Positions 26,678-33,573 of a stretch of 64,000 nt of DNA are shown here, in pieces. The DNA comes from Streptomyces pinistramenti. GTDB lineage: Bacteria; Actinomycetota; Actinomycetes; Streptomycetales; Streptomycetaceae. Within the stretch, counting starts at the first letter, position 1. Each line of letters begins with the position of its first letter. The position numbers and the translations under genes were made by a program. The notes under the pieces are model-generated. The model was not told the origin of the DNA, ran no database searches, and worked only from the letters and a program-made list of their open reading frames with translations. The DNA lies in contig NZ_JAJCXB010000031.1 in NCBI RefSeq assembly GCF_020564935.1, positions 1 to 64,000 of the forward strand. Reading direction: 5' to 3'.

Positions 26678-27886
26678 ATGCCCGAAGACGACACGGCACA
26701 CATCGGCGCGCGGATTGAAGAACAGCGCAAGTTGGGCCACCTCACCCAGCGCGGCCTTGCCGAACGCGCCCACGTCTCGTTCAGCCTCTACACCAAGGTG
26801 GTCACCGGGAGGCGCCCGGCCTCGCCTGCCTTCACCGCCGCTTGCGCCCGCGCGCTGGGCATCGAGAACAGTGTTCTCCTCGGGCAGCCCTACGCCACGG
26901 AGCAGCGGACCGAGCGCTTCGACGCCCCTCTGGCAGCCCTGCGTGCCAGCCTCGAAAACTGGGACGTTCCCCTGGACGACGGCGTTCCGTTGCGTTCACT
27001 GTCCACGATCGCCAGCGAAGTCCACGCCGTCGGCGCGCACCGCCGGAGTGCCGATTACCTAAAGGTCGCCAGCCAGGCCCCTGGCCTCATTGACGAACTG
27101 GTACAGGCATCGCACCAGCGTTCCGGTCTTCAGCAGGAACGCGCCCACCAACTGCTCGCCTATCTCTACCGGTGCGTCTACGACGTCGCGTACAAGCTCG
27201 GCCAACTCGACATGGGCAGCATCGTCCTAGCACGGATGCTATACAGCGCCGAGCGGAGCGCCGACCCTTACATGGTCATGCTCACCTCCTATCTCCGGGC
27301 CCAGTCGTGTTTCAACACGGGCCGTCATGAGGTCGGACTGAAGCTGATGGAACGGTCGTTGGCGGATGTTGAAGAGTCCGCCAACTCCGGTGAACAGCCC
27401 GCCCTGTGCGTCCAGGGGAACCTACGTCTGCGGTCCGCCGTCCTGGCTGCCCGCGGCGGCCACACCGCGCAGGCGCGAGCCGAGGTCGCCGAAGCGATGG
27501 AGACGGCTGAGAAGTTGGGCGGAGAGACCCAGAACTACGTCCTGTCCTTCGGCCCAAGCAACACCAAGATTCACGGCGTGGCCGTCGAAGTGGAGGTGGG
27601 CGAATACGGCGAGGCGATCTGCTTGGCCCGCAAGCTCACTTTCCCGGCCAACTTCGTCGAGCGGTATCCCGACCGGGTAGGTCACCATTTCATTGACCTG
27701 AGCCGCGCGCAGCTATGGCAGGGCGACCGGGACGGCGCCCTGGCCTCACTACGCAAGGCCCGGGAGGCGGCGCCACAGCAGGCCCGGTTCCATCCGCATG
27801 CCCGAGAAACCGTGCTCGCCTTGCGGCGCGCCGCCCGACAGTCGAGTGACACCCTGGAGAGCTACGCCCATTGGATGGGCGTGTAA
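26678..27886 (+). CDS. XRE-family HTH/TPR regulator (cassette 1)
   Basis: Regulator of 402 aa. The HTH at 9-65 (RIEEQRKLGHLTQRGLAERAHVSFSLYTKVVTGRR) is followed by a long alpha-helical TPR-like region (EVHAVGAHRRSADYLKVASQ; YLYRCVYDVAYKLGQLDMG; LSRAQLWQGDRDGALASLRK). Such proteins head many Streptomyces accessory and biosynthetic gene sets and may sense peptides or small ligands through the helical domain. The 27-bp palindrome at the start codon suggests autoregulation. A perfect terminator follows. Codon choice is visibly less GC-biased than in the core genes. Confidence 0.9.
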   Translation: MPEDDTAHIGARIEEQRKLGHLTQRGLAERAHVSFSLYTKVVTGRRPASPAFTAACARALGIENSVLLGQPYATEQRTERFDAPLAALRASLENWDVPLDDGVPLRSLSTIASEVHAVGAHRRSADYLKVASQAPGLIDELVQASHQRSGLQQERAHQLLAYLYRCVYDVAYKLGQLDMGSIVLARMLYSAERSADPYMVMLTSYLRAQSCFNTGRHEVGLKLMERSLADVEESANSGEQPALCVQGNLRLRSAVLAARGGHTAQARAEVAEAMETAEKLGGETQNYVLSFGPSNTKIHGVAVEVEVGEYGEAICLARKLTFPANFVERYPDRVGHHFIDLSRAQLWQGDRDGALASLRKAREAAPQQARFHPHARETVLALRRAARQSSDTLESYAHWMGV

Positions 27887-27904
27887 CCGCAGTTCAGAGC
27901 GTCA

Positions 27905-27943
27905 AGGGCCCGGAGTTTCACAAGTTGTGAAACTCCGGGCCCT
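27905..27943. terminator. Terminator after XRE regulator 1
   Basis: Perfect 17-bp stem (27905-27921 with 27927-27943) with a 5-base AAGTT loop, 18 bases after the stop. Confidence 0.85.
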
Positions 27944-27998
27944 CATTCATGGGCACGGTGCGATTAGACACAGACCCTCCGTAACGGAGTCGATCACC

Positions 27999-28388
27999 AT
28001 GACCTCCACCAAACACGGGCCCGCCATCGTTGCCCCCGCGACGTCCCCGGACACCGCCCAGCTACCGGTACACGTGGCCACCATCCGGGAGACCATCGCC
28101 GAGGCCCACAAGCTGCACTGCCTGGCCGCCACGGACATCGAACTGCGCCGCCTGGCCGCACTGTTGCTCGGCCACATCGCTGAACTGATCCCCGACGTCC
28201 AGGCCGCCACTGATGAGCTGTGGCACGGCAGCTTGGAATGGTCCCGGCGCTCCGGGCGACTGAGCGGCATTCGAGCCCAGTGCAAGCAGGGGCTGGGCAC
28301 GGGCACACTGTCCGCCCACGTTCAGATCAACCAGCTGGAACGGGACTGCCGGTGGCTTCTCACCGACTACGAGGCGCGGCAGAAGTGA
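27999..28388 (+). CDS. DUF6415-like protein (cassette 1)
   Basis: A 129-aa helical protein. Key segments are IRETIAEAHKLHCLAATDIE, ELRRLAALLLGHIAELIP, ATDELWHGSLEW and SAHVQINQLERDCRWLLTDY. The same block pattern, including LWHGS and the LARDCQWLL end, appears at 45338-45694 in cassette 2. It is assigned to the DUF6415 family from memory; function unknown. GGAG precedes the ATG. The stop overlaps the next start (GTGA), so at least three genes are coupled. Confidence 0.85.
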   Translation: MTSTKHGPAIVAPATSPDTAQLPVHVATIRETIAEAHKLHCLAATDIELRRLAALLLGHIAELIPDVQAATDELWHGSLEWSRRSGRLSGIRAQCKQGLGTGTLSAHVQINQLERDCRWLLTDYEARQK

Positions 28389-28495
28389 ACGAGGAGCAAA
28401 TCCCCGGCCGGGCCCACGTCGTCACGTACCCGATATGCCTGTCCGCGCTCACCTTTCTGATCGTGGTGGGCACCATCGGCGGCAGTCGTGGCTGA
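28385..28495 (+). CDS. 36-aa single-pass membrane peptide
   Basis: GTG at 28385 overlaps the preceding stop and the ORF end overlaps the next start at 28488. The product has a short polar N-terminus (MNEEQIPGRAHVVTYP), one hydrophobic helix (ICLSALTFLIVVGTIGG) and a basic end. Translational coupling on both sides supports expression. There is no counterpart in cassette 2, where a 71-aa soluble protein holds the equivalent place. Role unknown. Confidence 0.6.
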   Translation: MNEEQIPGRAHVVTYPICLSALTFLIVVGTIGGSRG

Positions 28496-28712
28496 ACTCC
28501 GGTGCGGCGATTGCGGTACGGGGGCCGACACGCAGGAGTTCCAGCCACGTGGCTGGCGGAAGCCCCGCCGCTTGTGCCTGCCCTGCGCTCTGCGCCGCGT
28601 CGACCCACACATCCCGGACAGCGTGGTGGACGGCATCGCGGAATGGATCCGCGAGTCGGTCACCCGCGTCCTCGCCGGCCGCCCGCCCGAGGGGCCGAGC
28701 AGCACCCCCTGA
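28488..28712 (+). CDS. Zinc-ribbon protein, N-half homologue (cassette 1)
   Basis: A 74-aa protein with two CxxC pairs: CGDCGTGADTQEFQ and LCLPCALRRVDPHIPD. It aligns with the first half of the larger protein at 46082-46495 (CQTCGTEENTYQFP, CLCLPCALRHADPHIPEDVV). Probably a structural Zn site for protein or nucleic-acid contacts. It overlaps the upstream peptide gene by 8 bases. Confidence 0.8.
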   Translation: MAELRCGDCGTGADTQEFQPRGWRKPRRLCLPCALRRVDPHIPDSVVDGIAEWIRESVTRVLAGRPPEGPSSTP

Positions 28713-28884
28713 ACCTCTGTGGCTCCGGACCCCCAAGGCGCCCAGAGAGCGCCGGCTGCCGCGATTCTCACCGCGGCGGCCGGCCACACAGACCCCCGTC
28801 CCGGCCGGGTTCCTTGGCCGGACAAGCGGCCGGGACGGGTTCGGGCCTCCACAGCGAGGCATCACCTCACCGAAAGGGGAGACC

Positions 28885-29346
28885 GTGAGTAAGTCTGCCA
28901 GCCAGTTACTGACCGGCGAAGAGTTCGAGGCGGTCACGATGACAATCGAAGACAACAACCCCGGCATGTCGGCGGCGGCCGCGGCCGCCATCCTGGCCGA
29001 GGCTCTGGCCTTCGTCGCTGCCTGCGCCCAGTTCCCCACGGCCGGCCTTGTGCCGTCCCGCACGGTGGACGAGGGGTGGCACGCCCTCATCCTGCATACC
29101 GAGATCTACGCAGCGTTGTGCCGCCGCCTCGGCGCCGTCGTGCACCACCGGCCCGAGTCACCCGACCCGGCCCGTCATGACACCGCTGTGATCGAGCGGA
29201 CCACGACCTTGATCGAAGAATCCGGGTACTCGATCAACCCGAATATGTGGCGCGCTCCGAGCGACGGCCTCGTATCTGTGGCCGCGAAGTGCCAACACAG
29301 CGACGATGGTGGGCCGATCGTGCCCATTCCCAAGCCCAAGGGCTAG
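28885..29346 (+). CDS. Glycine-rich-domain-protein-like (DUF1399-type) protein
   Basis: A 153-aa protein whose centre reads VDEGWHALILHTEIYAALCRRLG and VHHRPES. This matches the DxxWHxHLxxTxxYxxxCxxxxGxxxxHxP pattern of GRDP/DUF1399-type domains known mostly from plants and some bacteria (family from memory). The conserved His and Cys could bind metal. The GTG start follows AAGGGGAG. It lies inside cassette 1 and has no cassette-2 partner. Function unknown. Confidence 0.75.
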   Translation: MSKSASQLLTGEEFEAVTMTIEDNNPGMSAAAAAAILAEALAFVAACAQFPTAGLVPSRTVDEGWHALILHTEIYAALCRRLGAVVHHRPESPDPARHDTAVIERTTTLIEESGYSINPNMWRAPSDGLVSVAAKCQHSDDGGPIVPIPKPKG

Positions 29347-29375
29347 CCTGCCAGTTCGCGATGAGAGGGAATGCC

Positions 29376-29540
29376 ATGGAATGGATCAATCCCAAGTACG
29401 CCGACGTCGTAGCGTCCATGCGAACCGCTGAAGTGGCTGTCGGCAGCGACGGAGGCCCCCCGCTCCGAGGCTTCCTCATTTCGGGCACCACAGGCGAGGA
29501 GGGCCAGGAAGACGGCCCTCCGTCCCGTCCCTCCGAGTGA
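29376..29540 (+). CDS. Small 54-aa protein of unknown function
   Basis: MEWINPKYADVVASMRTAEV opens the ORF and an acidic, Gly/Pro-rich tail ends it. ATG at 29376 has GAGAGGGA upstream; ATG at 29361 is an in-frame alternative. No Cys and no membrane segment. The size and soft tail recall peptide precursors or small adaptors, but no modifying enzyme adjoins. Confidence 0.55.
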   Translation: MEWINPKYADVVASMRTAEVAVGSDGGPPLRGFLISGTTGEEGQEDGPPSRPSE

Positions 29541-29602
29541 TAAGCGCCGGCCGCCTGCGGCGGCACATAGGCGGTCGGCGCCTCATCAGCGGAAAGGTCA
29601 TC

Positions 29603-29815
29603 ATGAGCACGTTCCTACGCTGTGATTCATGTGGCACCGCCGAGGACGTCACGGACGTCTACCAACACGCAACCTCCGGCCCCGGCTGGGAACTGCCGCT
29701 CTGCGAGTCCTGCGCACGCCCCCCGCGGCGGTCACCTCTCCATGCTCCCGAGGCACACCCGCGGGCCACTCGGGCCGACGCCTTCCGGGTCGGCAACCGG
29801 GGAGGCGCCCGGTGA
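29603..29815 (+). CDS. Zinc-ribbon protein, C-half homologue (cassette 1)
   Basis: 70 aa with CDSCGTAEDVTDVYQH and LCESCARPP. It matches the second half of the 46082-46495 protein closely (CDTCGTTEGVTETYQH, SGPGWDLMLCASCE, HPRANRAHAFRVGN), down to the RADAFRVGNRG end. In cassette 1 the two halves are separate genes. Start ATG with AAAGG upstream; the stop overlaps the next GTG. Confidence 0.85.
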   Translation: MSTFLRCDSCGTAEDVTDVYQHATSGPGWELPLCESCARPPRRSPLHAPEAHPRATRADAFRVGNRGGAR

Positions 29816-29997
29816 CCGTCTCCGAACGCCGCGACTGCGGCTCTGCCCGAGATCTGCGCGACGTCTGCATCGACACCGCCTCCGGGCCCTGCGTCATCCG
29901 CACCCTCTGCGGCCACTGCGCACCCGGCCCGAGCACGCTGGACACGGTTCCCAAGCGGGCCACGAAGCCACCGGCACTGTCGCATCGTCGCCCCTGA
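29812..29997 (+). CDS. Small Cys-rich protein (cassette 1)
   Basis: A 61-aa ORF starting with GTG in a GTGA overlap. It has five Cys (RDCGSARDLRDVCIDTASGP; CVIRTLCGHCAPGPS) in a pattern suggesting one Zn knuckle. It occupies the position of the 58-aa CCRCQ protein in cassette 2, without clear sequence identity. Last gene of the cassette before the repeat-B region. Confidence 0.6.
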   Translation: MTVSERRDCGSARDLRDVCIDTASGPCVIRTLCGHCAPGPSTLDTVPKRATKPPALSHRRP

Positions 29998-30066
29998 GCT
30001 CCCGGCGGAGTAAGGACACCTGAGCATCAGCACTGCGGCAGTAAGTGTCGCTGCCCCGGGCGCCGA

Positions 30067-30138
30067 CCCGCATCCGCATCCGCTCAGCCGAGCTGGACTG
30101 GGCTGGGCTGGGCTGGGCTGAGCGGATGCGGATGCGGG
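30067..30138. repeat. 23-bp perfect inverted repeat
   Basis: Arms 30067-30089 and 30116-30138 pair exactly. The 26-base loop is mostly repeated GGCTG units. It adjoins repeat copy B. Could be a terminator or an element end. Confidence 0.7.
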
Positions 30139-30318
30139 CCGGCGTCGGCATCAGGCCCTGAACTCCTTTCCCTGGCAGGCAGTTCGCGGCACCGGATCTT
30201 CCCGTCACGGCACGCGGCAGCGTCCCCTGGGGGCACAGGATCGGGAACTGCACAGGATCGGGGAACTTCAGAGGGTGACAGCGACGGGGAACGATCACGC
30301 GTGCCTGCATGGTTTCCC
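30138..30318. repeat. Direct repeat copy B (degenerate hydratase promoter)
   Basis: Second copy of the 26136-26330 segment, same orientation. The start codon and ribosome site of the hydratase are preserved, but they now lead into an unrelated 85-codon frame (30151 down to 29894) that looks non-coding. The -35 is changed to GTGATC and the spacer is 2 bases shorter, so the promoter is probably dead. The region 30319-30533 holds no recognised gene. Confidence 0.8.
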
Positions 30319-30533
30319 GGCGGCAGGGTCCAGCGCCTGCCCTTGCGGGCAGGGTCCGCGCGTGCGGGAGGGCAGACCACGAATACCTCGCGAGGCCGAG
30401 AACTGTTTGCCGCGGGGCCCACATCTCAGTTCACGGAAGACGCGTGCAGAGCCAACGGCCCTTCCGGCCCTGGCACTACGAAGAGATCTGCGCGTGAGAA
30501 GTGCTGAAGACAGCCCTATCGCATGGAGGACTT

Positions 30534-30782
30534 ATGAAGTCGTGGCGTTCCCGTATCGGTGTCGGTCTCGCGGTCGGTGCCGCGGCCGTCGCCATTCCGC
30601 TGTCCGCCACCAGTGCCTTCGCCGCCCCGCCGCCCGGCGACGGCTGGGTTCCGGTCGGTGCCGAGAGGTACCCCTCGAAGGCGGCCTGCGAAGCGTCGGA
30701 GCTCCCGATGGCCCAGGCGAACGGGTACCACGAGGTGTGGTGCGACGACAGCAAAGAGATCATGCCCATCTTCAACCGCTGA
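30534..30782 (+). CDS. Small secreted protein (MKSWR family, copy 1)
   Basis: An 82-aa preprotein with signal peptide MKSWRSRIGVGLAVGAAAVA through AFA. The mature part is about 53 aa with two Cys (AACEASE and VWCDDS), probably one disulfide. A paralogue on the opposite strand at 32893-33129 shares MKSWR, the signal pattern, a YPxxAAC motif and two Cys. The excellent ribosome site GGAGG precedes ATG and a 21-bp terminator follows. Function unknown. Confidence 0.85.
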   Translation: MKSWRSRIGVGLAVGAAAVAIPLSATSAFAAPPPGDGWVPVGAERYPSKAACEASELPMAQANGYHEVWCDDSKEIMPIFNR

Positions 30783-30827
30783 CCGGTCTCCGCTCGGCGG
30801 GGACGCGTCCCGCTGACGTTGCGCCGT

Positions 30828-30874
30828 GAAAGCCCGCTGCCCCCGGTGTGCCGCACCGGGGGCAGCGGGCTTTC
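30828..30874. terminator. Perfect 21-bp hairpin terminator
   Basis: Arms 30828-30848 and 30854-30874 with a 5-base loop, 45 bases after the secreted-protein stop; ends in CTTTCC. Confidence 0.85.
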
Positions 30875-30999
30875 CGCTTCACGGACCCGTGCACCGGACG
30901 CTGCCGAGGACGTGCGGATCACAGCCGGGGAACGACCGAGAAGGTGGCCCAGCAGGTGACGGACCGCAGGTCAGACGTGTCTTGTATGGCCAGGTACGG

Positions 31000-31330
31000 G
31001 CGGGGACCGGGGCGCCGGCGACGCGTCAGGGCACCGTGTATCCGCTGCTGGCCCGGCTGCGACGGGAGGAGTTGGTGACGACCGACTGGAGCAAGTCGCC
31101 CAGCGGACCGCCTCGCCGTTACTGCACGCCGACCCCCAAGGGGCGTGCGGCACCGGAGGAGTTCGCCTCGGTGTGGGTGGAGTTCGCCGACGCGGTCGGC
31201 CGCGTCATCACCCCTGATCGGCCCCCGTCCGGAAAGAACGGTGAAGACCTTGCGCCATCCCGAAATACGCCGGTACCTGTCTTCCGTCCGGCGAGCCGCC
31301 TCCGCCTTGCCGGTCTGCACGACACGGTGG
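31000..31330 (+). pseudogene. PadR regulator and HAAS-domain remnants
   Basis: One frame retains a PadR-type winged helix (RQGTVYPLLARLRREELVTT, then SGPPRRYCTPTPKGRA). Its N-terminal helix is missing; the frame opens inside the terminator at 30828. In another frame, GTG at 31239 gives TLRHPEIRRYLSSVRRAASALP, the start of the HAAS/DUF1700 partner that usually follows PadR genes, which then degenerates. A short coupled frame (31401-31577) follows without recognised homology. Region 30875-31668 holds no intact gene. Confidence 0.55.
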
Positions 31331-31668
31331 CCGGTTTCGGGTACGGAGCCGAGATCGCCGCCACCCTTGCGGAGATCGTGATCCGCGCGGGGACTCTCGT
31401 ATGACTGTGGCACTGCCGCGTAGCCCCCGAGCCCGGAGGGAGCGGATTCCGCTTCCCGCGGTGCGCATCCTGCATCCGGCCTGGGACGACACCGTCGTGC
31501 AGGCCGAAGTCGACCGCATCCCCGCCGAGACCGGGCGGGCCGTGCCCGACCCCATGCAATCTGGCCAACTTATCTAGATCATCTATGGGTCGTTCAGTCA
31601 CTGAGCAGGATGAACCCGATGCAATGGCCGGTGTTCGTGTCGGCCTCCCCACCATGCAAGGAGCACCG

Positions 31669-31878
31669 ATGGCGAAGATCAAGGGCCAGGTGAAGTGGTT
31701 CAACGAGTCGAAGGGGTTTGGATTCATCACCCCTGCTGACGGCAGCAAGGACGTCTTCGTGCACTTCTCCGCGATCCAGGGCAACGGATTCAAGACGTTG
31801 GCGGAAGGCCAGAACGTCGAGTTCGAGATTCAGGACGGACAGAAGGGGCCCAGCGCGGTAAACGTCACCGCTGTCTAG
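31669..31878 (+). CDS. Cold-shock protein, enteric CspC-like
   Basis: RNA chaperone of 69 aa with RNP motifs KGFGFITP and DVFVHFSAI. From memory the sequence is nearly identical to Escherichia coli CspC (MAKIKGQVKWFNESKGFGFI, LAEGQNVEFEIQDGQKGP); only the tail SAVNVTAV clearly differs. Streptomyces SC7.0-type proteins are quite different (DVFAHYSNI). Codons are nevertheless G/C-rich, so transfer is not recent or came through a high-GC host. AAGGAG precedes ATG; the AT-rich leader (31555-31620) may hold a promoter. Confidence 0.93.
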   Translation: MAKIKGQVKWFNESKGFGFITPADGSKDVFVHFSAIQGNGFKTLAEGQNVEFEIQDGQKGPSAVNVTAV

Positions 31879-31959
31879 GCGCCGCCCCGCGCCGTGTGCC
31901 GGTCTGACATGAACGGTCAGGCCGGCACATCGCTATCTGTGCACCGGGGGCGCGTGCCT

Positions 31960-32525
31960 GTCCACCCCGGGACGGCCGACCATCGACCGCGTCACCGCCA
32001 CGCGCCACGGGATTCTCCGCGGCGTCGAGGACGGTTACCGCCAGGTGGTGAGCGAGGTTGCCGCCGCGCCCCAATCCGCTCGCCCGCTCGGCGGGCCGGC
32101 TGCTGAAGCCGCACCGAGAACGCGTTCGGACAGACCGTCGAGTCATACAACGGCATCCCGTTCGTCGGCCTCGGTGCCCGCGCCGGCACCGCCGATCCCG
32201 CCACCGGCGTCAACGCCAAGACCGGCACCACCGGCCTCTACGCCGTCCGTCTCGGCATGGACGCCCTCCACGGCGTCTCGACGGTCGGCTCGCACCTGGT
32301 GCGCCAGTCGCTGCTGTCCCTCTCGACTTGCTCGACCGCATCCGCAGCCTTGAGCGCCAGGTGCGCGAGCCGGCAGGCCACGCGCAGATGCGCCCGGCGC
32401 TGAACCGCATCACGCACGGCGCCGTCGTGATCGGCGAGGGCGGGAGCCTCGACGTCCGTGCCCCCGGCGGCGCGCAGGTCCTCGGGGTCGGTGGTCAGTT
32501 CGCTCCGCGACACCGTGACCGTTGC
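31960..32525 (+). pseudogene. Patchwork of phage structural gene fragments
   Basis: Three successive frame fragments read like phage proteins. At 31977-32075 is TIDRVTATRHGILRGVEDGY. At 32120-32300 is TVESYNGIPFVGLGARAGTA, then GLYAVRLGMDALHGV, capsid-like. At 32317-32505 is LDLLDRIRSLERQVREPAGH, then RPALNRITHGAVVIGEGGSL, like tail-associated proteins. Frames shift between blocks and none has a start, so this is debris. The identifications are by eye. Confidence 0.45.
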
Positions 32526-32599
32526 TGCCGTCCGCCTCCGGCTCCGCTCATCACCTGCCGGACAGGCCGTAGCGCCTCCGGTCGCCGGTGAACTGCCGA

Positions 32600-32641
32600 A
32601 GCGGCCCCGCCGCCCCCGGTGCAGGGGGCGGCGGGGCCGCT
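32600..32641. terminator. Perfect 18-bp GC hairpin
   Basis: Arms 32600-32617 and 32624-32641, 6-base loop. It may terminate transcription from the phage debris or the opposite strand. The remainder of 32642-32892 shows no gene. Confidence 0.75.
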
Positions 32642-32892
32642 GTTCGGAGTTCCGCTGCCGGAACGTCAGGTTCGGGCTCCGGGCTACGTCAGGTACGGGC
32701 TCCGCGTTCCGGCCCCTTGATGTGCGCGCCCATCACAGGAGCCGGTCGAGGCGGCGGCCTCAGCGCCTGACGCCGGAGGTCATCCGTATTACGCGTGGCA
32801 CCGGCAGGTCTTGAGGACCGATGTCGCGGGAGCCCCGAATTGACCAACAGTGCCTGTCGGAGTGCGGGGCCCCGGTGCGGGCGGCTACGGCA

Positions 32893-33129
32893 TCAGTACA
32901 GCGCCCAGAGGGAGACGCGCCCGTTGTTCTCGATGCAGGTGGCGTCCTGGTAGTGCTTCTTCGCCTCGGGGATGTCCGCCTGGCACGCGGCCATGTTGGG
33001 GTACATCTCGGGACCACCGGCGACGTCGTGCCAGCTCGCGGCTGAGGCGGAACCAGCCGTCAGCGGAATCGCGACCGCGGCGGCAACGACCGCAAGACCG
33101 TAAGTAATTGGCTTACGCCACGACTTCAT
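32893..33129 (-). CDS. Small secreted protein (MKSWR family, copy 2)
   Basis: A 78-aa preprotein; signal MKSWRKPITYGLAVVAAAVA through GSASA, mature part about 48 aa with two Cys (NMAACQADI and ATCIENNG). Paralogue of 30534-30782 in reverse orientation. GAGGAGAG precedes the ATG. Upstream 33130-33573 contains a small CCCGAG hairpin and AT-richer sequence but no gene. Confidence 0.85.
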   Translation of the reverse strand: MKSWRKPITYGLAVVAAAVAIPLTAGSASAASWHDVAGGPEMYPNMAACQADIPEAKKHYQDATCIENNGRVSLWALY

Positions 33130-33573
33130 ACATCTCTCCTCACGCAAAGGGCCGGACCTGTGCCGGGTCAGCGGCGTCAGGTCAGCTTGTGCCCGAGAAA
33201 CCCTCGGGCAGTTGTCAGTTCAACACACAGGCACCATGTGTCTCAAAGCCACCAGGACCCTTGTTACAAGCCCCTGACAAGGTGGAACAGGCAGACGCTG
33301 CGAAACAGGACTTGGCGGTCCTTCACGACTTGAGGGCGAAAAGTCGAACATGGTCAGCACATGAGCTTCTTGCCCCTTTCAGGGCGCTCGACGGACCATG
33401 CCGCGTCGTACCGCCTGCGCCCGCCGGGCGGGGGGCGAGGGATGGGCGGCTCCTGGGTCCTTCCCCTGGGTCGGCGGGAGCGGGCGTCGGCAGCGTGGTG
33501 CGCGCCGGTCCGCGTAGGCGTCGTCGGGGTCCACCCGTGACGTCGCGGTCCGGTAGCGCGCACACTGCACAAC

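Noticed and set aside
29894..30424. Minus-strand frame running through repeat B
   Set aside because: It only extends the duplicated hydratase start into the inverted repeat and the antisense of the Cys-rich gene; no conserved sequence.
30826..31404. A 192-codon gene reading through the PadR fragment
   Set aside because: Its start lies inside the 21-bp terminator hairpin and its first 60 residues do not resemble PadR; treated as a remnant.
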